Source of the DNA: Clostridium sp. OS1-26
Lineage (GTDB): Bacteria > Bacillota > Clostridia > Clostridiales > Clostridiaceae
Length of the DNA stretch: 64,000 nucleotides
Direction of reading: 5' to 3'
NCBI RefSeq assembly: GCF_030915445.1
Contig: NZ_CP133264.1
Span: 2,728,001-2,792,000, forward strand
The number at the start of each line of letters is the position of its first letter. Position 1 is the first letter of the stretch. The translations under genes were made by a program, and so were the position numbers. Below, in pieces: positions 35,330 to 45,444 of the stretch. The notes below the pieces were generated by a model. The model saw only the letters and a list, made by a program, of their open reading frames with translations, searched no databases and had not been told where the DNA came from.

Positions 35330-36511
35330 ATGGTTTTAAGTAGAAATGACAAATGGATAGAAGATATTGATTTGCTAGCTTTAGAACTTCCTAATAGGCA
35401 TAAAAATTTATTTTTCAATAAATCAAAGGAAGAGTTTTTAAAAGAAATAAAAGAATTAAAGAAAAAAATTAAAAATTTAGATGAGTACGAAATCAGAGTG
35501 AATTTAGCTAAAATAGTTGCGGATATAAATGATGCTCATACCGGCATTATGCTACCTGTTAATTTTCTTTGCCCTATAGAACTATATTGGTTTAAAGATG
35601 GAATATATACAATATCAACCATTGAAAAATATAAACATATAGAAAATTGTAAGATAGTTAAAGTTAATGGTATGGACATAAAAGAAGTTATCAAAGTTTT
35701 AAGTTCTATTGTTTCCTATGAAAATGAGGCATTGTGTAAAGCTCAACTTCCTAAATATTTTCCTGCTATTGAGCTTTTATATGGATTAGAAATTATTGAT
35801 ACAGTTGATAGCTTGGAGTTGACTATTGAGGATAGAAATAAAAAAATAAAAAACATAGAAATTGAGTCCTTACCAATAAGAGAAGTAAGTAAGACGATTA
35901 AAGAAAGCAAAAAGTCTATGTTAAAGGATAATAGCTTACCTCTTTATAGAAAGAACTTTGATAAATATTATTGGTATGAATACATGGAAGAGTTTAAGGT
36001 TGTTTATTTTAAATATAATGCCTGCAAAGAGATGGAAGATAAAAGTGTTTTTAATTTTGGTAAAGAGCTAATAAAATTTATTAATGAAAATCAAGTTGAT
36101 AAACTTGTTATAGACTTACGTAACAATTCTGGAGGTAACTCTACCTTACTAGAGCCATTTATTGAGGATCTAAAAGCTTGCGATAAAATAAATAAAAAGG
36201 GTAATCTCTTTGTAATAGTAGGCCGTGAAACTTTTTCTTCCGCTTTATTAAATGTATTCTCACTACAGGAATATACTAATGCTATATTTTTAGGAGAGGC
36301 TACAGGGGGCAAACCTAATTGCTATGGAGAGGTAGAGAGATTTACACTAAAAAATTCTGGCTTAACAGTGTGCTATTCTACTAAATACTATAAGATTATT
36401 GAAGACGATAATTTACCAAGCTTTTATCCAGAGGTAAGTTTAGATTTAACTATAGAAGATTATATTAAGAATGAAGATCCTTTCTTAGATTATGTTTTAA
36501 AGTTCAAATAA
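35330..36511 (+). CDS. S41-family peptidase-like protein, cytoplasmic
   Basis: A 393-residue protein. The C-terminal half matches the tail-specific protease (ClpP/crotonase-like) fold: DKLVIDLRNNSGGNSTLL, the nucleophile region GRETFSSALLN, LGEATGGKPNCYGE, and FYPEVSLDLTIEDY. No signal peptide and no clear PDZ domain were seen, although the middle (KYKHIENCKIVKVNGMDI) may be a PDZ remnant. S41 proteins cut at C-terminal tails; this intracellular form is uncharacterised. The start follows GCGAGGGAAAAG. Monocistronic with a terminator. Confidence 0.75.
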   Translation: MVLSRNDKWIEDIDLLALELPNRHKNLFFNKSKEEFLKEIKELKKKIKNLDEYEIRVNLAKIVADINDAHTGIMLPVNFLCPIELYWFKDGIYTISTIEKYKHIENCKIVKVNGMDIKEVIKVLSSIVSYENEALCKAQLPKYFPAIELLYGLEIIDTVDSLELTIEDRNKKIKNIEIESLPIREVSKTIKESKKSMLKDNSLPLYRKNFDKYYWYEYMEEFKVVYFKYNACKEMEDKSVFNFGKELIKFINENQVDKLVIDLRNNSGGNSTLLEPFIEDLKACDKINKKGNLFVIVGRETFSSALLNVFSLQEYTNAIFLGEATGGKPNCYGEVERFTLKNSGLTVCYSTKYYKIIEDDNLPSFYPEVSLDLTIEDYIKNEDPFLDYVLKFK

Positions 36512-36514
36512 AAA

Positions 36515-36554
36515 GGCAAGGAAAGTGGACGTTATACGTCTAGCTGACCTTGTC
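36515..36554 (+). terminator. Terminator after the S41-like gene
   Basis: GGCAAGG pairs with CCTTGTC, enclosing a second hairpin GACGT/ACGTC. The T-tract is interrupted. Confidence 0.6.
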
Positions 36555-36592
36555 TAAAATTTTGTATAAATATAATGTAATTAAGTGGATAT

Positions 36593-36599
36593 CATATTA
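36593..36599 (+). promoter_or_regulatory. Possible forespore (sigma-G type) -10 element of the germination operon
   Basis: CATATTA, 27 bp before the gerAB start, fits the sigma-G -10 pattern. The matching -35 (G-x-A-T-A/G type) is not clear, so this is tentative; it is noted because germinant receptor operons are normally forespore-transcribed. Confidence 0.3.
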
Positions 36600-36625
36600 G
36601 TATATAACCTGCAGGAGGAAAATAC

Positions 36626-37720
36626 ATGAATAAAAGCTTTACAAACAGGCAGATTTCTTTCATATTATACTGTACAATTGTTGGATATGGAGTTATTGAC
36701 CTACCTAAGCTTGCAGCAGAGAACGGTGGAACAGGCAGTTGGTTTTCACTGCTTATTTTAACAATTTTCTTTATTATAATTACTTATATAATTACATATC
36801 TTCAATATATTTATGAAGGCAAAACAATTTATGAATATAGTCAGCAGCTGGTAGGTAAATTAATTACATATATATTTTCAATTATATACATAGTATATTT
36901 TTTTATAAACTTCTCTATGATAACAAGAATATATGCTGAAGCTATAAAACTGATTATTCTTAATAAGACCCCTGTAATGGTTATATGTTTTGTATTTTAT
37001 ATGGTTGTATTTTATGCCTTAAGAAAGGGAATCAATGTTATTGCAAGAGTTTGTGAGATATATGGAGTTTTAAATATACTTGGATTTATGGTTATCAATT
37101 CATTTTTGATTACAAATGGAAAGCTTGTTAATGTACGTCCACTATTTGTTATGCAAGATTTAATGATATATTTAAAGGGAATGTTCAAAATTATTTTTGT
37201 ATTTTTAGGAATGGAGATGCTTATGCTTTTGCCTGTCAGCAGAACAGCTAATAAAAAGATATTTAAATATACTACACTAATCATAGCTATTACAGGAATT
37301 GTGTATATTTATATATTTGAATCTACAATATCGGTAGTGGGAGTAGATGCAGTTATACATTATAGGACAGCTTTACTTGATATTGTAAGAGGTGTTGACA
37401 TATATTATCTTGAATTTTTTAGAAGACTTGATGGAATATATATAATTTATTGGTCAATGAACATATTTTGCGCTACATGCCTATGGGGATATGGAACAAT
37501 TACTTTTACAAGTAAAATACTTAAAAATATAAAATATAACTATATTTTAGTAGGTATAACTCTTATAGCATTTATAGCAGCTCAAATACCAAAAACAAAG
37601 GAGGGGGTAGAAGAGATTATTAAATATAATGCTTATTTGGGATCTATAACAGCTATAATAATACCAATTATTTTATTTGTAATTACAAAGGTGAAAAAAT
37701 ATGATAAAAAGATACAATAA
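36626..37720 (+). CDS. gerAB: Spore germinant receptor permease subunit, GerAB family
   Basis: A 364-residue protein with about ten membrane helices, of the endospore germination permease (APC superfamily) family: it starts FTNRQISFILYCTIVGYGVIDLPK and has AENGGTGSWFSLLIL, NKTPVMVICFVFYMVVFYA, GMEMLMLLPVSR and LEFFRRLDGIYIIYWS. In the spore inner membrane the B subunit binds the germinant. TGCAGGAGGAAAATACATG gives an ideal start. It overlaps gerAC by 20 bp. First gene of a B-C-A operon; in most clostridia the A subunit comes first. Confidence 0.92.
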   Translation: MNKSFTNRQISFILYCTIVGYGVIDLPKLAAENGGTGSWFSLLILTIFFIIITYIITYLQYIYEGKTIYEYSQQLVGKLITYIFSIIYIVYFFINFSMITRIYAEAIKLIILNKTPVMVICFVFYMVVFYALRKGINVIARVCEIYGVLNILGFMVINSFLITNGKLVNVRPLFVMQDLMIYLKGMFKIIFVFLGMEMLMLLPVSRTANKKIFKYTTLIIAITGIVYIYIFESTISVVGVDAVIHYRTALLDIVRGVDIYYLEFFRRLDGIYIIYWSMNIFCATCLWGYGTITFTSKILKNIKYNYILVGITLIAFIAAQIPKTKEGVEEIIKYNAYLGSITAIIIPIILFVITKVKKYDKKIQ

Positions 37721-38843
37721 GGTAATAATTACATTACTGTTACCATTATATTTAACAGGATGTTGGGATTATAAGGACATTAATAAAAGGAGTATTGACC
37801 TTTCTATAGGAGTAGACAATGTAGAAGATCAAATAGAGTTTACTGGCGAAATTGCAAAGCTTACGTCTAGTAATACCCAAGGAAGGAGTATGTTACAGAT
37901 TGTAGATGTATATAAGTATAGAACTCTAGGAAAGCACTTTGAAGAGTCAAACGCTGACTATAATATTAAAGTTCCTTTTCCAAATTTTTCAGGAGCAGCA
38001 AGGGTAATTGCCTTTAGTAAAAAGTATGTTGAAAAAAAAGGCATAGAATCTTATATAAATAGAGCTTATTTTACTATATGGCTTAGAAATTCTGTGCCCG
38101 TAGTAATATGCAAAGAGTCAGCAAATGAATTGTTTACAGGTAAAATTGAAAACGATATATCTATAGGCTATGGAATAGAAGATACAATTAGATATTTAAA
38201 TGAAACTGGAGCAACGTTATATAAAACAGTACAAGACATACAAACAGATATTCAATTCGGAAACATAGGATTTTTACTTCCCTATATTACTAAGGAGGAT
38301 AATAAAAATATTAAATATTTAGGTTTTGCAGCAATGAAAGATTCAAAGTTAATTGACATTATAGATTATAAAAAAAGTACAGGATTTTTATATCTAGTAG
38401 CAAAAAAAACAACTGTGGAACGTGTTATTCCGCATCCTAAAAATGAAAAGAATTTAGTTTCTGTTAAGTCTGTTCTTGGAAAAAGATCTATAAGAACAAA
38501 GTATGAAGATAACAAAATCAATATATATATAGATTTAAAATTAAATGCACAAATTCAATATGAATATAGCATAGAACCTTTAAGTAAAGTTGAAATAAAC
38601 AAAATAGAAGACACAGTTTCCAATATGGCAAAAGAAGAGGTTATGTATGCAATCAATCGTTCACAAAATGAAATGCATTGCGACGTATTCGGATTTGCCA
38701 AATATTTTAGGGCTAAATATCCAATAGAATACAAAAGGATGAATTGGAAAGAGGAATATCAAAAAGCAAATTTTCATGTCAATGTAAAAACAACTATAAA
38801 AAATACAACTATATTAGATCCAAATGGCAAAAAACCAGACTAA
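37701..38843 (+). CDS. gerAC: Spore germinant receptor lipoprotein, Ger(x)C family
   Basis: A 380-residue lipoprotein with a short signal peptide and lipobox LTGC at about residues 19-22, then WDYKDINKRSIDLSIGVD, the family's hallmark start. Three domains follow, ending in the conserved NRSQNEMHCDVFGFAKYFRAKYP region near residues 315-340. It is the outer-surface C subunit of the receptor. Its start lies within the end of the B gene (20-bp overlap), so the two are coupled. The gene for the A subunit follows 12 bp downstream. Confidence 0.92.
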   Translation: MIKRYNKVIITLLLPLYLTGCWDYKDINKRSIDLSIGVDNVEDQIEFTGEIAKLTSSNTQGRSMLQIVDVYKYRTLGKHFEESNADYNIKVPFPNFSGAARVIAFSKKYVEKKGIESYINRAYFTIWLRNSVPVVICKESANELFTGKIENDISIGYGIEDTIRYLNETGATLYKTVQDIQTDIQFGNIGFLLPYITKEDNKNIKYLGFAAMKDSKLIDIIDYKKSTGFLYLVAKKTTVERVIPHPKNEKNLVSVKSVLGKRSIRTKYEDNKINIYIDLKLNAQIQYEYSIEPLSKVEINKIEDTVSNMAKEEVMYAINRSQNEMHCDVFGFAKYFRAKYPIEYKRMNWKEEYQKANFHVNVKTTIKNTTILDPNGKKPD

Positions 38844-38855
38844 AGGAAGGTTAAT

Positions 38856-40286
38856 ATGATTGAGCAAGGCAATTATAGCAATAAGATTGAAGAGTTAACG
38901 AAAAATATCACTGGATTAATTGCAAGAAAATTAGTTGTTAAAAGTAAAGAGATTTATATATTATATATTCCTCAGATAACAAACAGAGATGGCTTATCTG
39001 AAAATATTATAAAGCCATTATTACAATATGATGGGTCACAAACACTGACAGCAGAATTAATAATAAGCTCAATTATCTATATAGATAATGTTTTTTCAGA
39101 AGAGGATGAAAATAAAATAATAAATTATATTGTAGCAGGAAAGTCCATTATTCTTATATCTGGAGAATGTAGATATATAGTGGCAAATACATTAAAAATA
39201 GAAAAGAGAAATATTCAATCTCCAGAAATAGAATCAGGAATTAGATCACCTAAAGATGCCTTTAATGAGAATTTAGACTCAAATTTGTCCCTGATACGTT
39301 ATAGAATAAAAGATCCATCCTTAAAAATAGATTATTACATTATTGGAAGAAGAACAAAAACTCCTGTTGCAGTAATTTATTTAGAGGATGTTGCAAATTC
39401 TGCATATGTTTCGGAAATTAAAAAAAGATTATCAGAAATAGATATTGACGGTGTTTTAGAGTCAGGATATATACAAAGGTTTTTATCAGATAAAAGTGGC
39501 TTGTTGTTTCCGCAAATAGGAATTAGTGAAAGATCAGATACAGCCTGTGCAAATATATTAGAAGGAAAGGTTTGCATAGTAGTAGAAGGAAGCAATTTAT
39601 CATTAATAGCGCCTAAAAACTTTATTGAATTTTTAGATGCTGGTGATGATCACTATGGTAACTCTTATGCAGGAATACTTTTTAAATTTTTGAGATTTTC
39701 ATCTTTAATAATAGCACTAACGCTATCATCTATATATGTTGTTTTAGTTGCTTTCCATCCTGACATCCTCCCAGCACACTATATTTTAGCAATTGCAACT
39801 TCTAGAGTAGGAGTACCTGTAAATGCTGTGACAGAATCTATAATAATGGAATCAATATTAGAACTGCTAAGAGAAGCAAATCTAAGGCTTCCAAAGCAAA
39901 TAGGTTCCTCTATAAGTATAGTTGGAACTATTGTTATTGGTCAGGCAGCAGTTTTTGCAGGTCTTGTAAGCCCTCTTATGGTAATAATTGTAGCACTATC
40001 TTCTATGGCATCCTTTGCTGTTACAGATTATACTGTCATGAACCCCATAAGAATATTAAAGTTTTTTATGATTGTTCTTTCAGGAATGTTTGGTTTATTT
40101 GGCTTTATTATGGGATTAACTCTTGTAGTAATAAAAATAACATCCATTGAAAACTTTGGAATACCATATACTGCACCTGTAACTCCTTTCAGTTTTAAGG
40201 ATTTAAAAGACCATATTATGAGTGAACCAACAAAAGATAATGATAGACCAAGGTTTTTGTATCTAAAGAATAAAAAGAGAAAGTAA
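38856..40286 (+). CDS. gerAA: Spore germinant receptor subunit A, GerA family
   Basis: A 476-residue protein: soluble N-terminal half (~1-270), then membrane half with helices from FLRFSSLIIALTLSSIYVVL onward. Family motifs: IYYIDNVFSEE-like IYIDNVFSEEDE, YIQRFLSDKSGLLFPQIG, EGKVCIVVEGS, PLLQYDGSQ, LREANLRLPKQIGSS and SPLMVIIVALSSMASF. The basic tail is RPRFLYLKNKKRK. It forms the ion-channel subunit of the spore germinant receptor. Start preceded by AAAGGAAGG. Last gene of the operon. Confidence 0.92.
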   Translation: MIEQGNYSNKIEELTKNITGLIARKLVVKSKEIYILYIPQITNRDGLSENIIKPLLQYDGSQTLTAELIISSIIYIDNVFSEEDENKIINYIVAGKSIILISGECRYIVANTLKIEKRNIQSPEIESGIRSPKDAFNENLDSNLSLIRYRIKDPSLKIDYYIIGRRTKTPVAVIYLEDVANSAYVSEIKKRLSEIDIDGVLESGYIQRFLSDKSGLLFPQIGISERSDTACANILEGKVCIVVEGSNLSLIAPKNFIEFLDAGDDHYGNSYAGILFKFLRFSSLIIALTLSSIYVVLVAFHPDILPAHYILAIATSRVGVPVNAVTESIIMESILELLREANLRLPKQIGSSISIVGTIVIGQAAVFAGLVSPLMVIIVALSSMASFAVTDYTVMNPIRILKFFMIVLSGMFGLFGFIMGLTLVVIKITSIENFGIPYTAPVTPFSFKDLKDHIMSEPTKDNDRPRFLYLKNKKRK

Positions 40287-40381
40287 ATTATAGGAGTATC
40301 TTTATCCTATGGGAATTATATGATAAAGTGTTATAATTATGTACATGAGTTCAATACATTAGCCATTAAGGGGGATGAATT

Positions 40382-41068
40382 GTGAATTTTAGAGTATTTG
40401 TTATTGAAGATGAATTTTCTATAAATGATATATTAACTTTTTCTTTGAAAGGAGAAGGCTACGATGTAAAAGGGGCTTTTTCCTCAAAGGAAGCAAGAGA
40501 ACTTCTGGAGCATTTTAAGCCTCATATAGTATTGCTGGATATTAACTTACCGGATGAAAGTGGTTTTGAACTTTGCAAATTTATTAATGCTAATCACAGA
40601 ATTCCAATAATCATGCTTACAGCAAGAAATGATGTTATAGATAAAATACTTGGGTTAGAACTTGGAGCAGATGATTATATAACAAAACCATTTCATATAA
40701 AAGAAGTTTTAGCACGGGTGAAAGTAGCTTTAAGAAGAGTTGATAAATATAAGAACTATGATGAAGAGGGGAATTTCATACAGTTAAATACAGATGTGAA
40801 AATTAATTTAGAGAAAAGGATGATAATTAAAAATGAAGAAGAGGTTAAGCTTAAGCCTAAAGAATATGATTTACTGGCATTCTTTATAAAAAATAGAAAC
40901 AGAGTTTTTTCAAGGGAAGAAATTTTAGATAGAGTTTGGGGAATGGATTATGATGGTGAGATTAGAACCGTTGATATTCATGTAAGAAGATTGAGAGCAA
41001 AGCTAAATCTAGAAAGTGGACAATCATTTATTGAAACAGTTTTTGGAGTAGGATATGTTATGAGGTAA
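40382..41068 (+). CDS. OmpR-family response regulator
   Basis: A 228-residue protein: receiver with FVIEDEFSIND, Asp53 in IVLLDINLPDESG, MLTARND and ITKPFH, then a winged-helix domain (VKLKPKEYDLLAFFI ... TVDIHVRRLRAKL). It starts with GTG behind AAGGGGGATG. Only 4 bp separate it from the kinase gene, so the pair is co-transcribed. It lies directly behind the germination operon and before a lipoprotein gene; what it controls is unknown. Confidence 0.9.
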   Translation: MNFRVFVIEDEFSINDILTFSLKGEGYDVKGAFSSKEARELLEHFKPHIVLLDINLPDESGFELCKFINANHRIPIIMLTARNDVIDKILGLELGADDYITKPFHIKEVLARVKVALRRVDKYKNYDEEGNFIQLNTDVKINLEKRMIIKNEEEVKLKPKEYDLLAFFIKNRNRVFSREEILDRVWGMDYDGEIRTVDIHVRRLRAKLNLESGQSFIETVFGVGYVMR

Positions 41069-41072
41069 TATT

Positions 41073-42506
41073 ATGAAAAATAGTGTAAGATTCAAATTTA
41101 TACTGGGATTATCAATGATATTTATAATTTCTGCCGTTGCTTTAAATCTTTTAATTAGACAAGTCTTTGAAACTAATTTAGAAAATACTATAAAAAGCTC
41201 TATGAAGGATACAATGAAAAATTCAAGAGAGTACCTTCGTTATAATATGAAATCTAAGGATTCATATGAGAATGAAAAAAGCTTTTATGCTCGCATGAGG
41301 AATTTACTTAATAATTCTGTGCTTACTTATAATTATGAGTTTGAAATAAGAAACCCTAGTGGAAAGGTAATGGAAAGCAATATGAGTTTAGATTCTAATG
41401 AATTAACAGAGAAAGGAGCGAAGTCAGCGCTTAAAGGAGAAGCTGTAATAAATCTAAAATACAATAGTGATAATGTTCAGGCAGTTTTATCCTATCCTTT
41501 ATATTATGAAGACAAGTGCTTGGGAATAATTAATATAAGCCAAAATTATAATAATATGTATTTAGAAAACAAAAGGATTGTAGATGTTATTACAGTAATT
41601 GAATTTGCAGTTTTTATAGTTATATTTATAATATCATATTTATTTACATCTAAAATAATAAGACCTATTATAGTTTTAACAAAACAAGTAAAGAAAATTG
41701 AAGATGGAGACTATGAAATAGATTTAAATGTTAAAAGTAAGGATGAAATAGGAATACTACTGAACGAGTTCATGAATATGAAGGACAAAATAAAAAATCA
41801 AATTCAAACAATAAGTATGGAAAAAGATAAGGTGTTAAGGCTGGAAAAGGGAAGAAGGGAATTTTTCAATAATGTAACACATGAACTAAAAACTCCACTG
41901 ACAGCTATTTCTGGTTATGCTCAAATATTGCTAGATAAAGAGGTAGAAGATGAAGAGTTTAAGAATAGAGCAGTACAGCGAATTTATTTAGAGAGCGAAA
42001 GACTTCATAGCTTAGTTTTGGATTTAATTAATGTTTCTAAAGGATTAAGTTTTTTTCAAGAAGATAAGAAAAATATTGAAATGAAAAGTCTCTTAGAGGA
42101 TATATGTAATGATATGAGTATTAAGGCAAAAAAGTATTCAATTGATATACTGGCAAATATTGAAGAAGGATTTATAATTGGGCAAGAAAATAAGATAAAG
42201 CAGCTCATAATAAATTTATTAGATAATGCTATTAAGTACTCTTTCTCAGAAGAAAGTATCAATATAAATACATTTAATGAGGATAAAACTTATACAATAC
42301 AAATTTTAAATAGAAGTAATCCAATACCCTGTGATATTTATAATTCTATTTTTGAGCCTTTTGTAAAAGGAAACAATACAGTTGAAGCTGGAAGTAGTGG
42401 ATTGGGGTTATACATATGTAGTGAAATAGTTAAGGAGCATAGTGGACAAATATTTATTGAAAATGGTAATGAAGTAAAGGTAACAGTAAAAATTCCTTCT
42501 CTTTAA
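41073..42506 (+). CDS. Sensor histidine kinase, partner of the 40382 regulator
   Basis: A 477-residue kinase: helix ~9-28, extracytoplasmic sensor ~30-165, second helix ~167-192 (VITVIEFAVFIVIFIISYLF), HAMP (SKIIRPIIVLTKQVKKI), HisKA with His270 in NNVTHELKTPLTA, then HATPase with NLLDNAIKYS and SSGLGLYICSEI. The G1 box is weak (RSNPIPCDIYNSIFEPF), which is seen in some active kinases. The sensor domain is PDC-like in its size. The gene that follows encodes a lipoprotein that could be a target or sensor helper. Confidence 0.88.
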   Translation: MKNSVRFKFILGLSMIFIISAVALNLLIRQVFETNLENTIKSSMKDTMKNSREYLRYNMKSKDSYENEKSFYARMRNLLNNSVLTYNYEFEIRNPSGKVMESNMSLDSNELTEKGAKSALKGEAVINLKYNSDNVQAVLSYPLYYEDKCLGIINISQNYNNMYLENKRIVDVITVIEFAVFIVIFIISYLFTSKIIRPIIVLTKQVKKIEDGDYEIDLNVKSKDEIGILLNEFMNMKDKIKNQIQTISMEKDKVLRLEKGRREFFNNVTHELKTPLTAISGYAQILLDKEVEDEEFKNRAVQRIYLESERLHSLVLDLINVSKGLSFFQEDKKNIEMKSLLEDICNDMSIKAKKYSIDILANIEEGFIIGQENKIKQLIINLLDNAIKYSFSEESININTFNEDKTYTIQILNRSNPIPCDIYNSIFEPFVKGNNTVEAGSSGLGLYICSEIVKEHSGQIFIENGNEVKVTVKIPSL

Positions 42507-42638
42507 ATTATGAAGTTTAAATTTTTAGTTGGAAACAAGTTGGAAATAAGTTGTGCAAATTTGGAAAACATTAAGTGATATTATTTAGTTAAGGAAAATT
42601 TAAACTTCAAATATATGATTTAGAAAGGGGAAGAGAAT

Positions 42639-43946
42639 ATGATAAAAACAAACATGAAAAGAATAGCACTAATATTAGCTTTAATAGTTTCAATACCAGT
42701 AACTTTTACAGCCTGTGGTGAAAAACAAAAAGAAATTAAGTTAGCTACTGATGTTAAACAAGAAGTGAAAGATGAAGAAAAAAATGCCAATAAATTGGTG
42801 AAAATAAAAGATTTAGATATAGGTAACATGATGTATGTACCTATATGTTGGAAAGATGATGAAAATATTGTAGTTACAGAAGGCAGCGAAAAAAATAAAA
42901 ATGCAATAGATTTTAAAAGTGTCCATATAGATGATATAAATGTCTATAACATTAATATTAAAACTTCAAAAGTAGACAAAATTAATACAATAAAAGATGC
43001 ACTCTGTGGAGAAGTAGGGGAAAAGGACATGTATGGAAGTTTTCTCTATATAAAAGATAAGAAACTTTGGATGTACAATACAATAGAAAATACTCAAAAA
43101 TCAATATATGACTTATCAGACATAATTAAAGAACAAAAAGAAAGTTTAAAAATTACAGATGATAAAGAATTATTAAAAAGAATACACTGTGGCTTTGTGT
43201 TTGGAAGTGATAAATATGTGTATGTTATGGCAGATATAAATGGCACTGATTGTAGTATGAGAGTTATTGATACAAAAACAGGAGCTGTAACTAGAGGACT
43301 CGTTAATTCAGGATATTTTCCTTATTTAGATAATGTACGTGGAAATTATTCATGGGTATACAATAAAAACAATGATAGTTTTTATATAACTTCAATTTTT
43401 TATAATGTTATATACAAATGTAAGTTTGGAGAAAGTACTAGCCTTAAAAAAATTAAAACCGTAGGAGGACAAATATTTGACATATCAGAGGATGGAAATG
43501 AGATATATTTAAATAGCATGTATAAAAAAGGTGAAAAAAGTATTGTAAAATACGATATACAGAAGGATAAAGTTACAGTAATAGCAAGTGAAAATATGAA
43601 CATTGGTGGTAAAAATCATATTAGTATATTTGAAGATGTTCATATTAACAATAGCAAACATTCTATAGGATATGGTGTGCAAAATGCAGTATTTGAGCCA
43701 GACAACAAGAGCTTATCTAAAATGCAAACAACATCATTCATAGGTGATTTCGATGGTAAAGAAATAAAAAATGCTAGGATGCTTCCTGTAGAGCAGCTAG
43801 ACAATAAAAATTACGGTAGCTCAATTATGTTTAATAAAAAAGAAGATGGATTTATTTATACTGTTCATTATTTCGATTACAATTCGAAAGATGATGTTAC
43901 TACATTGTATAAAGCAAAAAGTTATATATATCAAATAAAGCAATAA
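42639..43946 (+). CDS. Lipoprotein of unknown function behind the two-component system
   Basis: A 435-residue protein with a lipoprotein signal peptide; lipobox FTAC, then GEKQKEIKLA. The mature part is rich in short strands of the type ITSIFYNVIYKCKF, DISEDGNEIYLNSMY and FIYTVHYFDY, suggesting a beta-propeller. A clear GAAAGGGGAAGAG ribosome site is present. Located 132 bp after the kinase gene on the same strand, it may be regulated by, or signal to, the kinase. It stops immediately before a family-1 repeat. No enzyme motif. Confidence 0.7.
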   Translation: MIKTNMKRIALILALIVSIPVTFTACGEKQKEIKLATDVKQEVKDEEKNANKLVKIKDLDIGNMMYVPICWKDDENIVVTEGSEKNKNAIDFKSVHIDDINVYNINIKTSKVDKINTIKDALCGEVGEKDMYGSFLYIKDKKLWMYNTIENTQKSIYDLSDIIKEQKESLKITDDKELLKRIHCGFVFGSDKYVYVMADINGTDCSMRVIDTKTGAVTRGLVNSGYFPYLDNVRGNYSWVYNKNNDSFYITSIFYNVIYKCKFGESTSLKKIKTVGGQIFDISEDGNEIYLNSMYKKGEKSIVKYDIQKDKVTVIASENMNIGGKNHISIFEDVHINNSKHSIGYGVQNAVFEPDNKSLSKMQTTSFIGDFDGKEIKNARMLPVEQLDNKNYGSSIMFNKKEDGFIYTVHYFDYNSKDDVTTLYKAKSYIYQIKQ

Positions 43947-44160
43947 TATAGGGTTACAAGGCCGAAAATTGACTTACACCCTGTGCTAAGTTTCCAAGCT
44001 TCAGTCCGTTAAGCAGAGAGCCAAAATCGTAGATTTTGTGCGAATCGCTTACTCCTCTGACGTAAGGAGGAGGAGTTTCATATAAAAGTTTTTAAATCCA
44101 CCTTAAGCTTTGGAAACATATCCCTTTGTGTAAGTCAATTTTCTAATTTGTAATCCTATA
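43947..44160. repeat. Family-1 palindromic repeat, copy B
   Basis: A 214-bp element starting TATAGGGTTACAAGGCCGAA directly after the lipoprotein stop codon and ending ...GTAATCCTATA. Sub-terminal GTTTCCAAGCTT and AAGCTTTGGAAAC pair. The middle contains a 70-bp block (CGTTAAGCAG...GAGTTTCAT) that also occurs alone at 53041-53112, so something was inserted within the element. It separates two convergent genes. Confidence 0.8.
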
Positions 44161-44169
44161 ATTTTTGTC

Positions 44170-45444
44170 TTAAGAAGATGTTTCTGCTATTTGGTTATTT
44201 CCGTCTTTAAGCCAATTTTTACCTTCTACCAATCTTGTTACCAGCATAGCACATACTGTATTTCCTGTAGAATTTAACAGTGTAGCTGGAGCGTCTATAA
44301 TTGTACTTATAACAGCTATTATTGGTAAAACCTCTGGAGAAAAACCATAGACACTTATAATAAGCATCTCACCAATCATACCACCACCAGGAATAGCACC
44401 CATAACAGCGCCTACTAGGAAGGAGATACATACTATACCTAATATAGATTGTACACTATTAATGTCCTTTCCGAACAATCCAAGAAGAAATACAATTTTC
44501 ATAACGCCACCAAATACAGAGCCATCTTTATGAGTATTAGCTCCAAGTGGGATTACAGTTTCAGCTATATCATTTGGAACTCCCATTTTTTTTGTGTATT
44601 CGAGATTAATTGGTATACAAGCGGCACTTGAACAAGTGGCAAGGGCTGTTACTGACGGAGCTATAGCATTTCGCCAGAAAGTCGTTACACCTTTTTTTCT
44701 ACCAGATATAAATGCATATATAGTAAAGAAACCAAAGTAGTAAATAGCAGCTAAAGCCAAATATAAAATGAATACTCGGAGATATCCTTTAAGTATTTGA
44801 GTACCAAGCTGACCGATCATGGATGCAAAATAGCAACCAAGACCTATAGGTGCGTAATACATTATAATGCTAACAAATTTCATCATTACATTTGTTCCAG
44901 ACTCCAGTAATGCAGCGATAGGTTTTCCTTTTTCGCCAATGACAGCTGTAGATGTACCGAACAATACTGAAAATACTATAAGTTGAAGCATATTTTTTCT
45001 TGAAAATAAAGCTGAGAAGTCAGAGACTGTAACAGTATTTACAAGCTGCTGAAGTATTCCAGGGTATTCGGAGGCTTTAGGAGCATCTGCTGATTTAGCT
45101 ATAATACTTTGAATTGCAGCAGGATCCACTCCTTTAGTAGGATTGACAATTAGTGCTCCAATCAATCCAATAATTGCAGCAACAAATGCTGTACAGGTAA
45201 AAACTATGACCACACTAGCCATGATTTTCCCAAGTCTTTTCATTCCATTCATATTAGCAATAGCCGAAGAAACGCTGAAAAATACTAATGGTACTATTAT
45301 CATAAACATTAAATTTATAAATAGACTACCAAAAGGCTCAAGCACCGATGCCTTCGGTCCCATAGATATCCCAATAATTCCACCTAGAATTATAGAAGAT
45401 AACAGTATAATAGAAGATTTGTAGGAATTAAAAAATGATTTCAT
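44170..45444 (-). CDS. DAACS-family (dicarboxylate/amino acid:cation) symporter
   Basis: A 424-residue transporter with eight helices and two re-entrant loops. Family motifs: LMFMIIVPLVFFSVSSAI near the N-terminus, the serine-rich hairpin TALATCSSAACIPINL, the NMDGT-equivalent GANTHKDGSVF, and the second hairpin with IDAPATLLNSTGN. Members import glutamate, aspartate, C4-dicarboxylates or serine/threonine, driven by H+ or Na+. The variant motifs (NTHKDG) place it in a less-studied subgroup. AGGGGGAG precedes its ATG. Transcribed alone towards a palindromic repeat. Confidence 0.85.
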   Translation of the reverse strand: MKSFFNSYKSSIILLSSIILGGIIGISMGPKASVLEPFGSLFINLMFMIIVPLVFFSVSSAIANMNGMKRLGKIMASVVIVFTCTAFVAAIIGLIGALIVNPTKGVDPAAIQSIIAKSADAPKASEYPGILQQLVNTVTVSDFSALFSRKNMLQLIVFSVLFGTSTAVIGEKGKPIAALLESGTNVMMKFVSIIMYYAPIGLGCYFASMIGQLGTQILKGYLRVFILYLALAAIYYFGFFTIYAFISGRKKGVTTFWRNAIAPSVTALATCSSAACIPINLEYTKKMGVPNDIAETVIPLGANTHKDGSVFGGVMKIVFLLGLFGKDINSVQSILGIVCISFLVGAVMGAIPGGGMIGEMLIISVYGFSPEVLPIIAVISTIIDAPATLLNSTGNTVCAMLVTRLVEGKNWLKDGNNQIAETSS

